A stretch of 64,000 bases of DNA from Bacillus sp. M6-12 (GTDB lineage: Bacteria > Bacillota > Bacilli > Bacillales > DSM-1321). Made by a program: the position numbers and the translations under genes. The notes under the pieces are model-generated. The model was given only the letters and a program-made list of their open reading frames with translations, had not been told where the DNA came from and ran no database searches. Position 1 is the stretch's first letter, and each line of letters begins with the position of its first letter. Positions 35,316-44,831 of this stretch are shown one piece after another. The DNA is taken from NCBI RefSeq assembly GCF_002860285.1, contig NZ_PGVF01000016.1, positions 62,001-126,000 on the forward strand. Reading direction: 5' to 3'.

Positions 35316-37268
35316 ATGAAGGTCTTTATAAAGCCCACTATTAAGAGTAAACTCATTATTTCTTTTTCTTTAATTTTGATAGTTCCAAGTTTGCTGATTG
35401 GACTGATATCTTATAGTTCCGCAAAGGATAAGGTTGAAGATCAAATTCTTAATGCAGCAAATGAAAATGTAAACTTAATCAATCAAAATATTAATCTTTT
35501 TTTTGAAGACAAGATAAAACTAGTCAATTATTTATCCAAGTCTCTAACAAGCATGCACGCTGACACAGCTTCCATTTCCAAGCTGATGGATTTCCAGCAG
35601 ATATATCCGGAAATCCAGACTGTTTATTTAGGAAAGAAGAACGGGGAATTACTGAGTTCTGCAGGGGCAGATCTTAAAGGTAACCCTGAACAAGAAGCAT
35701 GGTTTAAACAAGCCATTGAACATTCAGGCGATGCAGTCATTACCGACCCAAGCAAAGATGAAATTACAGGGGATGCCATTGTTACTGTAGCAAGAATATT
35801 GGAAGATAACAGCGGGGTAGTGGCCTTTGATGTGAAAATTAAAACCCTTGCCGAAATGGTAAATAAGGCAAAAATCGGGAAAGAAGGATATCCGCAGGTA
35901 ATCGATAAAAACAGCAAGTTTTTAATTCATCCTAAGCAGCCAGTAGGGGCGGATGCTTCTAATCCAGAGCATAAGTATATGTTCAAGAGTGATTCAGGAT
36001 CAACGGCTTATATGCTGGATGGTGAAGAAAAGAAGCTGATGTTTGAAACCAATCAACAGACTGGGTGGAAAATTTCAGGAACTATGTATTCATCTGAAAT
36101 TGATAAAGAAGCCCGGTCAATTTTAATGACTACATTGGCTGTAATAATAGGAGCATTGTTTGTTGCTGCTATAGTTGTTTATTTTATTTTGAAGACTATA
36201 ATAACTCCTTTGAAAAAGTTAATATCAGCCACAGAGAAAATCAATAAGGGGAGCCTTGAGGAAACTATTGAAATTAAATCTAATGACGAGTTAGGACAGC
36301 TGGGGAAAAGTTTCAATCTTATGGTCGATTCACTTCGTTCGGTTTTAGGGCAAGTAAATATTTCTGCTAATACATTGATTGCTTCATCAGAAGAATTAAC
36401 AGCTACTGCTGAACAGAGCATCCAGTCGGCCCAGCACGTTGCTGCAGCATCCCAACAGATGGCCTCCGGTGCTGATGTGCAATTAAATAGCATAAATAAG
36501 GCTGCGGCAGGCATTAACCAAATGTCTGCAGGGATTCAGCAAATAGCTGCCCGAAGTGAAGAAGTATCTGAACTCACCCAATCTACATTGGATGTCTCTA
36601 AAAACGGTGCAAACAGTGTTGCGGATGTTATAGTCCATATGAATGAAATTCAACAAACCGTCCAGGATACTTCAGCAATTATTGAAAACCTTGGGGAACG
36701 TTCAAAGGAGATTGCAAGTATCGTATCAATTATCACTGATATCTCGAACCAAACAAATTTGCTTGCCTTAAATGCAGCCATAGAATCGGCAAGGGCGGGT
36801 GAACATGGAAAAGGCTTTGCAGTGGTTGCAGATGAAGTAAGGAAATTAGCTGAGCAATCCTCCGCTTCAGCTAAGCAGATTTCTGAATTAATTGGCTCCA
36901 TTCAGGATGAAACCATCCAGGCAGTACATTCCATGAACACCGGTACAGAGAAGGTTGCAGATGGAGTTGTCAGGACACAGAAATTCGGCGAACTTTTCCA
37001 GGAAATCGAACAAAGCGTGTCGAATGTCAGTGGAAAGGTGCAGGAAGTTGCTGTTTCGATTCATCAGGTTTCAGCTGGGAGCCAAAAAATAGTGGAGGCG
37101 ATTGATGTTGTCAAACAACACGCTGAAGAAGGAGCCAGCGCAAGCCAGGAGAACTCTGCAACCAGTGAGGAACAGTTGGCCACGATCGAAGAAGTTTCGT
37201 CCGCTGCCCAATCTTTATCCGTATTGGCAGAAGAGATGCAAACATTATTGGTGAAATTTAAGTTTTAA
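35316..37268 (+). CDS. Methyl-accepting chemotaxis protein (Cache sensor)
   Basis: A 650-residue transmembrane chemoreceptor. TM1 is at about residues 12-32, an extracellular double-Cache ligand domain spans about 36-278 ([13 protein letters not shown] and [17 protein letters not shown] are typical Cache segments), TM2 is at about 281-301, HAMP at about 302-354, and the signalling domain runs to the end. The hairpin tip motif [20 protein letters not shown] and the flanking [18 protein letters not shown] are complete. It senses a small molecule outside the cell, often an amino acid or organic acid for this class, and signals to CheA. No chemotaxis genes are adjacent; the ribosome binding site (GAAGGGAAA) is modest. 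Confidence 0.96.
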   Translation: MKVFIKPTIKSKLIISFSLILIVPSLLIGLISYSSAKDKVEDQILNAANENVNLINQNINLFFEDKIKLVNYLSKSLTSMHADTASISKLMDFQQIYPEIQTVYLGKKNGELLSSAGADLKGNPEQEAWFKQAIEHSGDAVITDPSKDEITGDAIVTVARILEDNSGVVAFDVKIKTLAEMVNKAKIGKEGYPQVIDKNSKFLIHPKQPVGADASNPEHKYMFKSDSGSTAYMLDGEEKKLMFETNQQTGWKISGTMYSSEIDKEARSILMTTLAVIIGALFVAAIVVYFILKTIITPLKKLISATEKINKGSLEETIEIKSNDELGQLGKSFNLMVDSLRSVLGQVNISANTLIASSEELTATAEQSIQSAQHVAAASQQMASGADVQLNSINKAAAGINQMSAGIQQIAARSEEVSELTQSTLDVSKNGANSVADVIVHMNEIQQTVQDTSAIIENLGERSKEIASIVSIITDISNQTNLLALNAAIESARAGEHGKGFAVVADEVRKLAEQSSASAKQISELIGSIQDETIQAVHSMNTGTEKVADGVVRTQKFGELFQEIEQSVSNVSGKVQEVAVSIHQVSAGSQKIVEAIDVVKQHAEEGASASQENSATSEEQLATIEEVSSAAQSLSVLAEEMQTLLVKFKF

Positions 37269-37425
37269 TCATTTATAGCTTTTATTACTTTTTATTCTCT
37301 AGACTAATATAGAATCTGGACCTTTCCCGCTTGGTTAAGGTCTTTATTTTTCCGGGAATATTCTCTACTATTAGAAGGACGATTAGTTTGTTTTTTGATA
37401 GATTGCCTAATGGGGGAAACATTTT

Positions 37426-38460
37426 ATGGTACTTGGCCCGCGCGTACTGAAGACCGGGATTGCTGTCACGATTGCGTTATACATATGTGCTATTTTCGAT
37501 TTAAAACCCGCCGTGTTTGCTGGAGTTGCTGCAATCTTTACGATCCAGCCTTCTATATATCGATCATGGAAGCAGCTTTCCGATCAGCTGTTAACCAATA
37601 CATTGGGGGCCGCAATTGCGCTTTTCGCCATCCATTTTCTTGGAGATAATCCGATCACAATCGGATTAATTATGATCATCGTCATATCCTTTAGCTTAAG
37701 AATGAAAATGGAAAGCACCATTCCGCTTACGTTGGTTACAGTGCTTGCCATTATGAGTGCCCCTGAGAATGAAAGTATTCTTTTTACGGTAAACAGATTT
37801 TTAATCATCTTGGTTGGCATCGGCTCTGCATTACTGATAAACCTCTTGATTTTACCGCCCAAATATAAAAAAAATTATCTGGAACAAGTGCATTCTGTTT
37901 TCCGGAATATGTCATTACTGCTGCGGACTGCCATTTCTAATGAGATGAAGGAAAAATCATATCAGGAACTCATCCTTCAGCTGCGGAATGACATTGACCG
38001 GCTGGAGGAGCTGTACAAGATCTTTGATGAAGAACGGGGTAAAATGTCAAAGCTTAACCCGTTGGATGTCAGAGAAATTGTCGTCTTAAAGCAAATGCTG
38101 AAAGCACTTCAGCATGGGGAAGAAGTGCTGGAAAACATTGAAGAGCATTATTTCCAAAGCAATGCAAACGAAGAGGAAGACCAGCTTTTTGATCACCATC
38201 TTGAACAATTAATTAAAAGCCATGAATACTTTTTATTAAAATATGAAGGGAAAATGAAAGAAACAGATGACCATCTTGAAAATGAAATAATGGAATCAAG
38301 CGCTGCATTTTTTGAACGGATCCTTGAGCAATATCCGGAAGATAAAGACAGAAAGCTCCGCTTGCTGATCATTGCTTCATCCATTGTGGAATACACCTTT
38401 CAGCTGAAGCGGCTAAACCGGGTGGTCCAGCAGTATAACAAGGCGGCCCATCATCAGTAG
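37426..38460 (+). CDS. Aromatic acid exporter (ArAE/FUSC) family membrane protein
   Basis: A 344-residue protein: the N-terminal half (1-145) has about six membrane helices with GPRVLKTGIAVTIALYI and AVFAGVAAIFTIQPSIYRSWKQ, the signature of the B. subtilis YqjA/YgaE-type ArAE_1 family; the C-terminal half is a long charged, helical cytoplasmic domain. GGGGGAAAC lies before the ATG. Family members are presumed exporters of aromatic acids or lipid-like compounds; function is not established. It follows the chemoreceptor but has its own spacing and terminator. Confidence 0.88.
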   Translation: MVLGPRVLKTGIAVTIALYICAIFDLKPAVFAGVAAIFTIQPSIYRSWKQLSDQLLTNTLGAAIALFAIHFLGDNPITIGLIMIIVISFSLRMKMESTIPLTLVTVLAIMSAPENESILFTVNRFLIILVGIGSALLINLLILPPKYKKNYLEQVHSVFRNMSLLLRTAISNEMKEKSYQELILQLRNDIDRLEELYKIFDEERGKMSKLNPLDVREIVVLKQMLKALQHGEEVLENIEEHYFQSNANEEEDQLFDHHLEQLIKSHEYFLLKYEGKMKETDDHLENEIMESSAAFFERILEQYPEDKDRKLRLLIIASSIVEYTFQLKRLNRVVQQYNKAAHHQ

Positions 38461-38499
38461 AGGGAGAGCGCGTCATAGAAAAGCATTTCAGCACAACTA

Positions 38500-38526
38500 A
38501 AAGCGCCGGCAGCGGCGCTTTTTGCA
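38500..38526 (+). terminator. Terminator of the ArAE-family gene
   Basis: Perfect 9-bp arms AAAGCGCCG and CGGCGCTTT with a four-base loop, then TTGC. The following 345 bases to 38871 hold no gene I can support. Confidence 0.8.
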
Positions 38527-38871
38527 TATCTTTTGAATCCCTGCTGCCTCGGTCGGCTGCTGTCGGTACAATTTTTTACTTAATTAGCCTGCGGATTCGA
38601 TAAATTTGTTGTGCTTCCCTTTCACCCATTTCTTTTTTCAGATTGTATATAAACGTTATGAAAATGGAGCCATGCTCTTACCAGCCAACAAATCTTTATT
38701 GAGATTAGGGAAAATGTTTAGGGATGTGTTTTAATAACGCTATCCTAGATCGACCGTTACATTATTCCGTTGTTTTTAACATTAAAGGAGAGACTTATAG
38801 GTTTTAAAGAATGAAAAAAAGAATGGAGTTTCCTGATTCAGTGACTGAGTAACTGATTTTAACGGAGGTTT

Positions 38872-40200
38872 TTACCATCCTGCATATTCCTTCACACGGT
38901 CCATGTTAATTAGTTGTTCCTCTAAATCAGAAAAAGCTTTATCTAGAACGCTAATCGCTAAATCAATGTCTTGTTTCGTGATGGTCAGAGGTGGTGTGAT
39001 CTCAATTACATTGCTATGAATCCCTACATAAAACACCAGTATTCCAAGTTCGTAGCAGCGATAGCAGATGGCAGCTGTCTTTTCGGCTGAAGGGGTTTTA
39101 GTTATCCGGTCTTCCACTAATTCAACTCCGATAGCAAGGCCTTTCCCGCGAACGTCTCCAATGCATTCATATTTTTCTTGCAGCTGTTTTAGAAGATTCA
39201 TGAAATACTGACCGTTATCCCGGGCATTGTCTATTAATTTTTCATCCTCAATAATTTTTATGGTTTCGAGAGAAGCTGTACTGCTTACAGGGTTGCCGCT
39301 TGTAGTGAACAAATGAATTCCTGATCCAACATCAAGGATTTCCTTTCTTGCAACCACCGCGCTGATTGGCAGCCCGCCTCCGAGAGACTTCCCGAGAACA
39401 ACGGCATCCGGTACGATGTGATGGTGGTCAAAGGAGAACCACTTGCCAGTTCTTCCTAGACCGACTTTCACCTCATCGAATATTAAATTGATGCCATAGC
39501 CCCTGCAAATATCCTGAAGACGAGGCAAAAAGTCAGCAGGGGGAACTATGAGGCCGCCATCACTTTGGATTCCTTCAATGATAATACCTGCTGTATCCTC
39601 CGGAGGGGAAACGGTCTTAAAAACCTCATTCTTCAAGTAATCGATGACCTGATCGGTTAGGCGTCCAGTGTCACCAAAAAGGGGACGATATGGATTTGGA
39701 TAGGGAATTTTCACGACGTTTCCACTCCCGATAAAACGGGATTGGGCAGGATGACCTGAAAGGGAAAGGGATCCCATTGTCTGCCCATGGTACGAACCCA
39801 TGAACGAAATCATTCTGGACCGGTTTTTCTCAAGCGGGACCAGCTTGGCAATACAATCATTCGCATCGGATCCAGAATGGCCAAACCAGACCTTTTTTGC
39901 AAAATCACCCGGTGTAATATCAAGCAGTTTTTGCGCAAGTGAAACCATTGCTGGTTCAGGAGCAGAAAGCTGAGAGGTGAAGGAAAGGGTTTCATATTGC
40001 TCTTTAATTTTATTGCTGACCCTTTGGTGGCCATAGCCGATTCCTGCGACAGCCCAACCAGCTGCCAGATCGAGATATTCCTTTCCAACTTGGTCTGTGA
40101 TACGCGTTCCCTTGGCAGATTTCACGGCAATCGGGTAAAAGCGAATTTTTAAACTATCCGCGATTACTTTATTTTCTGTTTCAAGAAAATGTTTAGACAA
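38872..40200 (-). CDS. Class III aminotransferase (4-aminobutyrate aminotransferase-like)
   Basis: A 442-residue PLP enzyme of the class III (GabT/ornithine) group. SGSDANDCIAKL (residues 109-120) and SYHGQTMGSLS bind the cofactor phosphate; Glu209 in IIIEG, Asp242 in FDEVKVGLGRTG contacts the pyridine nitrogen, and Lys271 in VLGKSLGGGLP forms the Schiff base. The usual DEVQTG is DEVKVG here. The TTG start follows GAGGGGGA. It lies 13 nt after the sigma-54 activator gene, so both share a transcript. It would transfer an omega- or alpha-amino group to a keto acid in the pathway encoded across the divergent promoter (PuuE/GabT-like, by inference). Confidence 0.92.
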   Translation of the reverse strand: MSKHFLETENKVIADSLKIRFYPIAVKSAKGTRITDQVGKEYLDLAAGWAVAGIGYGHQRVSNKIKEQYETLSFTSQLSAPEPAMVSLAQKLLDITPGDFAKKVWFGHSGSDANDCIAKLVPLEKNRSRMISFMGSYHGQTMGSLSLSGHPAQSRFIGSGNVVKIPYPNPYRPLFGDTGRLTDQVIDYLKNEVFKTVSPPEDTAGIIIEGIQSDGGLIVPPADFLPRLQDICRGYGINLIFDEVKVGLGRTGKWFSFDHHHIVPDAVVLGKSLGGGLPISAVVARKEILDVGSGIHLFTTSGNPVSSTASLETIKIIEDEKLIDNARDNGQYFMNLLKQLQEKYECIGDVRGKGLAIGVELVEDRITKTPSAEKTAAICYRCYELGILVFYVGIHSNVIEITPPLTITKQDIDLAISVLDKAFSDLEEQLINMDRVKEYAGW

Positions 40201-40213
40201 AAGCGTTTCCCCC

Positions 40214-41980
40214 TCATAAAGAGTAGATCAAATATTTTTTGAGCTTGTAATTGAGATTCTGCCGCGAGATGCCAAGCTGTTCTCCTGCTTTTGTAATGTT
40301 GCCCTCAGTTTTTTTCATGGCCTGCTCAATCATGATGCGTTCCAGCTTTTCAATCTGTTCCGGCAGGCTGCCTGCATATTGGAAGGGCTTTTCTGTTAGC
40401 AAAGTTTGTTCTTGCTGCCGCATTTTGTTTTTAAGGATAGGAGGTAAGTGATCATAGCTAATTGTTTTCTCATCAAACACAAGGTTAAGGCAGCCCTCAA
40501 TTACATGTTCGAGCTGACGGATATTGCCTGGCCAATGATAGTTCATAAAAAGATGATAAATATCAAACTCAAGTCCATCCACTGATACATTCAAAAGCTC
40601 AGCATGCTTTGCAATAAAGTGGTCAATTAACACACGGATATCTTCTTTGCGATTTCTAAGTGGGGGGATTTCCAAATTGACGACACCAAGGCGATAGTAT
40701 AAATCCTCGCGAAGCCGGTCACCTGCTATCGCAAGAAGTGGTTCCTCATTTAATGTAGCGATGACTCTAACATCTATATCAATTACCTTTGAAGAACCTA
40801 ACCGCTGTACTTTACGCTCCTGAAGAACCCGTAAGAGCTTTGCCTGCAGACTTGTGCCCATTGAATTAATTTCGTCAAGCAGAAGAGTTCCCCCCTGCGC
40901 TTGTTCGAACAATCCAGCGCGATCAACGGCACCAGTAAAACTTCCTACAGCTGTTCCAAACAGTAAGCTTTCAAGTAAGGATTCCGGCAGGGCAGCGCAG
41001 TTTTGGGCGATAAATGGGCTGTTTCTTCTCGGGCTTTCATTATGTATGCTTTGTGCAAACAATTCTTTTCCAGTACCTGTTTCTCCTACGATCAGAATAT
41101 TTGATTTTGACCTGGCGGAGCGGCGGGCCTGTTCAACAGTTTGGGCCATTTCTCGGCTGGAAAAAATAATATTTTCAAATTGAAACCTCGTGTTGTTTTT
41201 CTGTGATGGAAGAGAAGGAAGGGGGGCAGTATCTCCTTTTGTCTGTTTCTGAAGCTGCATAATCGTTTCAGCAAGCTGTTTTTGATCCGTAATGTCCTTT
41301 GAAATTTCCATGGCGCCTGCTCGGCGATCCCCTAAAAATAATGGTACAGTACGGGATAGTGTAGTTACCGCTTTTCCGTGTGATGTAAACTGGGTTTCCC
41401 TATGATTCAGGGTTCGGCCAGTACGGAGGGAGGTCAGCAGAGTGCTTGTGTTTTCATCGACATTCCAAATATCATGAACCCGCTTTCCACGAACAGCCTC
41501 TGGCTCTAACGTATCCACTTCCCCGCCTTTCCGGTTATAAAAAAGAATGGTCCCATGCTCATCAATGACACAGATTCCCTCCTCCAGCTGATCCAGGATT
41601 AAATCAAAAAGCTGCTTTGTTTTATTCAATTCCTGTAATTGATGCTGAAGAAGCTGTATTTGGGAGAGGTCCTTAAGAATCAAAAGGTATATTCCCCCAT
41701 AAGAATCATTCTCAAGGAAAGAAATATTTCCGACTAATTGTTTTGTGCCCAATGAAATCGAAACACCCGATTTTTGCTTCTTGTTCAGATTTTTTTTAAT
41801 TTCCTCTGAAGGAATTAATTCAAATATGGATGCTCCGATTAGGGTAATAGGACTGCTTTTAAAGAGACGCGTGGCTGGCCGATTTAGTGACAAAATAATT
41901 CCCTCTTCGTTTACCAGAATCATAGAGTCGAAGGAGGTGTTCCATATATCTTCTAATTTGAGGGGAAATATTGCGTTCAA
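40214..41980 (-). CDS. Sigma-54-dependent transcriptional activator with two PAS domains
   Basis: A 588-residue enhancer-binding protein. Two PAS domains (about residues 10-110 and 122-235), a central AAA+ domain with Walker A GETGTGKE (299-306), the sigma-54 contact loop GSFTGA (346-351; consensus GAFTGA), Walker B LLLDE (366-370), LREDLYYRLGVV, and a C-terminal Fis-type helix-turn-helix (GNITKAGEQLGISRQNLNYKL). It resembles RocR of B. subtilis, which controls arginine/ornithine catabolism. The TTG start has AAGGTGA before it. It presumably senses the substrate through PAS and activates the divergent -24/-12 promoter at 42233. Confidence 0.95.
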   Translation of the reverse strand: MNAIFPLKLEDIWNTSFDSMILVNEEGIILSLNRPATRLFKSSPITLIGASIFELIPSEEIKKNLNKKQKSGVSISLGTKQLVGNISFLENDSYGGIYLLILKDLSQIQLLQHQLQELNKTKQLFDLILDQLEEGICVIDEHGTILFYNRKGGEVDTLEPEAVRGKRVHDIWNVDENTSTLLTSLRTGRTLNHRETQFTSHGKAVTTLSRTVPLFLGDRRAGAMEISKDITDQKQLAETIMQLQKQTKGDTAPLPSLPSQKNNTRFQFENIIFSSREMAQTVEQARRSARSKSNILIVGETGTGKELFAQSIHNESPRRNSPFIAQNCAALPESLLESLLFGTAVGSFTGAVDRAGLFEQAQGGTLLLDEINSMGTSLQAKLLRVLQERKVQRLGSSKVIDIDVRVIATLNEEPLLAIAGDRLREDLYYRLGVVNLEIPPLRNRKEDIRVLIDHFIAKHAELLNVSVDGLEFDIYHLFMNYHWPGNIRQLEHVIEGCLNLVFDEKTISYDHLPPILKNKMRQQEQTLLTEKPFQYAGSLPEQIEKLERIMIEQAMKKTEGNITKAGEQLGISRQNLNYKLKKYLIYSL

Positions 41981-42014
41981 ATAATCACCTTTCTCTTAAT
42001 GAAAAAAAATCTCC

Positions 42015-42027
42015 GAAAAATTTTTTC
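42015..42027. promoter_or_regulatory. Candidate upstream activating site 1
   Basis: GAAAAATTTTTTC is a near-perfect palindrome in the divergent region between the activator gene and the sigma-54 promoter. The same form recurs 122 bp downstream. Proposed as a binding site of the activator by position only. Confidence 0.4.
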
Positions 42028-42121
42028 TTCCAATTTTCAAATATTTATTTTTCGAAATATTACCATAATTACGTATAAGTTGAAAACAAAAATTTTTATT
42101 CTTTTTAAAAATAAAGGAAAG

Positions 42122-42151
42122 CGAAAAAATTTTAGTGAAAAAATTTTTTCG
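42122..42151. promoter_or_regulatory. Candidate upstream activating site 2
   Basis: CGAAAAAATTTT and AAAATTTTTTCG form a 12-bp inverted repeat; inside it GAAAAAATTTTTTC (42137-42150) is itself a perfect 14-bp palindrome. It lies about 85-110 bp upstream of the -24 element, the usual range for enhancer sites. Confidence 0.45.
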
Positions 42152-42232
42152 TTCGAAAGGTTTTTTGCAGGTAACTTCCTATTATTTGAAAATGGAACGG
42201 TGTTTTAAAAGGATTTTTATTGTTTATTGAAT

Positions 42233-42248
42233 TGGCATGAAACTTGCA
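42233..42248 (+). promoter_or_regulatory. Sigma-54 (-24/-12) promoter
   Basis: TGGCATGAAACTTGCA contains the invariant GG and GC with correct spacing (TGGCA, then TTGCA). The first coding start is 40 nt downstream at 42288. With the divergently encoded enhancer-binding protein this makes a confident SigL-dependent promoter. Confidence 0.9.
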
Positions 42249-42287
42249 TTGATAAATTTTAATCATAAGAAGGAGGGACGCAAATAA

Positions 42288-43454
42288 ATGAAAGTATCAT
42301 TAAAAGATGTTCAAGCGATAGATGTTCACGCTCATCCATATTTAGCCAACACAGAGCCGTATACTGAAGCAGAGTTTGTAAGAAAGCTGTCGTTAGCAGT
42401 CATACCCACTCAAATACAAGAAAACTATAAAAGGGCATACAAGCAGCCGTATCCTGGAAGCAATATGTGGGTTCAAATTCTTATCCAAAGACTCGCAAAA
42501 TATTTTTCCTGTGAACCGACTCTTGAAGCAGTAGTGGAGCATCGGAATAACCGAGCTGCTGACTTCAGGAAGTATACCCGCGAACTTTTCGAGGATTCGA
42601 ACTTAACGGGAATTGTGGCTGACTTTGGTTATCCTCAGCCTCCTCTCAGCAAAGAGGAATACGCGAATTTATGCGGGGCGCGAATATGGGAGATTCACAG
42701 AATTGAACCGGTCATGGTGAAGCTCAGCCAGGAATGCGAAAACTTTACTGAGTTCAGTGAAAAATATCGTGCCGATTTGGCTGAAGCACTCCAGAAAGAA
42801 GGAATGGTTGGTTTAAAATCAATCATTGCTTACCGCAGCGGACTTGAGATTACTCCAATGAATGAAAGCTTAGCAGCTGAAGAGTACGAGGATTTTAGAG
42901 CTGACACCCGTGCAACAACAAAAAACCTTCGCGATTATTGTCTTCACGTCGCAATGGAGGAATGTACAAGAACAAATAAAGTTATGCATATTCATACTGG
43001 TATAGGTGATGGGGAAGTAGTTCTTCCTAAAGCAAGCCCAAGCTTTCTGCTCGATATGCTTAGGGAGGAGAAATATCAGGATACAAAAGTGCACCTTGTT
43101 CATGGCGGCTATCCATGGGTGGAAGAGGCGGCGTTCATCGTAAGTATCCTTCCTAATGTGTATATGGACATCTCCCTGCAGAACCCGTTTGCCGGACACG
43201 GGGTTAAGCGCATTTTATCCCAAATATTTGAATTTGCACCTTTCGATAAGGTGATGTACGGTTCCGACGCTTTTACGATGCCGGAAATGAACTGGCTTGG
43301 GGTCCGCTTATTTAAAGAGTGCTTTGAGGAAGTCCTTAATGGCTGGGTAGAATCAGATTATATGGATGCTGAAACAGCTCGGACAATTGGAGAAATGGTA
43401 CTTTACCGCAATTTTGAAAATGTGTACCAGGATTATTTAAAGGAGGCTAAATAA
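42288..43454 (+). CDS. Amidohydrolase family protein (FluG N-terminal-type)
   Basis: A 388-residue metal-dependent hydrolase of the amidohydrolase-2 class. Ligand motifs are VHAH at residues 14-17, GLKSIIAYR (Lys region), HIHTGIGDG, VHGGYPW and YGSDAFTMPE (metal Asp). In eukaryotic and many bacterial FluG/NodGS proteins this domain is fused to a glutamine-synthetase domain; here a glutamine-synthetase-like ligase is three genes downstream in the same operon. AGAAGGAGGG precedes the ATG. It could hydrolyse a gamma-glutamyl or other amide product of the pathway (inference). The stop overlaps the next start as TAATG. Confidence 0.9.
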   Translation: MKVSLKDVQAIDVHAHPYLANTEPYTEAEFVRKLSLAVIPTQIQENYKRAYKQPYPGSNMWVQILIQRLAKYFSCEPTLEAVVEHRNNRAADFRKYTRELFEDSNLTGIVADFGYPQPPLSKEEYANLCGARIWEIHRIEPVMVKLSQECENFTEFSEKYRADLAEALQKEGMVGLKSIIAYRSGLEITPMNESLAAEEYEDFRADTRATTKNLRDYCLHVAMEECTRTNKVMHIHTGIGDGEVVLPKASPSFLLDMLREEKYQDTKVHLVHGGYPWVEEAAFIVSILPNVYMDISLQNPFAGHGVKRILSQIFEFAPFDKVMYGSDAFTMPEMNWLGVRLFKECFEEVLNGWVESDYMDAETARTIGEMVLYRNFENVYQDYLKEAK

Positions 43455-44818
43455 TGAGCAAACCGATTCAATTAGAGATTGAGCCTCAAAGAAAGCTTGG
43501 ATATTGGTCAATATGGGCTCTTGGAGTAGGGGCTGTTATCGGAGATGGTATCTTTGTTCTTATGGGGCAGGGGATCGCGACTGCAGGACCAGGTGCAATC
43601 CTTGCCTATTTGGTAGCAGGGCTTTCACAGTTGTTTTTAATGGTTGCTCTTGGTGAATTGGCGGTGGGAATGCCGAATGCCGGAGCTATGTCTCAATGGG
43701 TTGACCGCTTTATGGGCAGATGGTGGGGATTCCTCGCTGGATTTACCTTTGCGGCCGGGTGGGTAATTGCTGGCGGAAGTGTCGGGCTTGCTTTAGGGAA
43801 GCTAACGATGTGGTTTTTCCCGCAGCTCAAAGGTGATGTTTGGCCGGTATTTTTTGCGATACTGTTTATTACCATTTTTGCTGTTCTTAATATTCTTGGT
43901 ACCGAGATTGCAGCAAAGACTCAGCTATTACTTGTAATTATTATGACGCTTGTCATGGCCCTTTTTTCAATCATAGGCTTAAAGGATATCGATTTTAATA
44001 ATTTTACTCCATTCCTTCCGCATGGTGCTGATGGCTTCTGGGCAGCTGTTCCATTGGGAACCTATGCGTACCTTGGCGCCGTAACATTGGCAACCGCTGG
44101 CGGTGAGGTAAGAAATCCAAAGGATCTGCCAAAGGCGCTGATCTGGTCCAGCATTACTTTCTTAGTTTTATATTCTGCAGCTCAAATTGTCCTCCAGGGA
44201 TTAATCCCGTGGGATAAAATCACAATGGATGGCTCGCCGTTCACAGATGCAGCCGGAATGGTATTTGGTATCGCTGGTGCCTATATCATGAATATGACAG
44301 CATGGATTGCCGCTGCAACTTGTATTTTAATGGGAACCTTATATGCAGCTTCCCGCATTTTTTACGCGCAGGCTAAGAATGGCTTCCTGCCATCATTCTT
44401 TGGGTACATTCATCCAAGGACAGGTACTCCTGTATACGGGATTGCAGTAGTTTGGGCTTTATCTATTGGATTAGTCATTTTAGGATCTGTCAATCCAGAT
44501 TTTCTCTATGTGGAACTATCAACACAGCTAGTTTTAGCGTGGCTGGTCTCCTGGACATTGGCATTGATTGCCGCAGTTCTGTACCGGAAAAATGCTATGC
44601 AGGAAATTCAGCAGCTGCCATGGAGACAGCCATTATATCCTTTGTTCCCGATTCTTGGATTTGCAGGCATTGGGATTGTTTTTTACGGTACATTTGTAGG
44701 TTCGCCGATGACACTTGTACGCGGTGCGATATGGATGGCGGTCTTATATGTTTTGTTCCGGGTATTTAATAAATCTAATAATCTCTCAAATACCAGTGGA
44801 AAAGGAACAACAATGTAA
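43454..44818 (+). CDS. APC-family amino acid/amine permease
   Basis: A 454-residue permease with twelve hydrophobic segments. The first helix region LGVGAVIGDGIFVLMGQG matches the conserved APC substrate loop (GxxIGxGIF), and AYLGAVTLATAGGEVRNPKDLPKAL is the helix 6-loop motif of the family. It overlaps the amidohydrolase stop by one base (TAATG), with AAAGGAGG inside the upstream gene. It would import the nitrogen compound processed by this operon; PuuP of the putrescine pathway is in the same superfamily. Confidence 0.93.
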   Translation: MSKPIQLEIEPQRKLGYWSIWALGVGAVIGDGIFVLMGQGIATAGPGAILAYLVAGLSQLFLMVALGELAVGMPNAGAMSQWVDRFMGRWWGFLAGFTFAAGWVIAGGSVGLALGKLTMWFFPQLKGDVWPVFFAILFITIFAVLNILGTEIAAKTQLLLVIIMTLVMALFSIIGLKDIDFNNFTPFLPHGADGFWAAVPLGTYAYLGAVTLATAGGEVRNPKDLPKALIWSSITFLVLYSAAQIVLQGLIPWDKITMDGSPFTDAAGMVFGIAGAYIMNMTAWIAAATCILMGTLYAASRIFYAQAKNGFLPSFFGYIHPRTGTPVYGIAVVWALSIGLVILGSVNPDFLYVELSTQLVLAWLVSWTLALIAAVLYRKNAMQEIQQLPWRQPLYPLFPILGFAGIGIVFYGTFVGSPMTLVRGAIWMAVLYVLFRVFNKSNNLSNTSGKGTTM

Positions 44819-44831
44819 GGGGGATTTAAAG

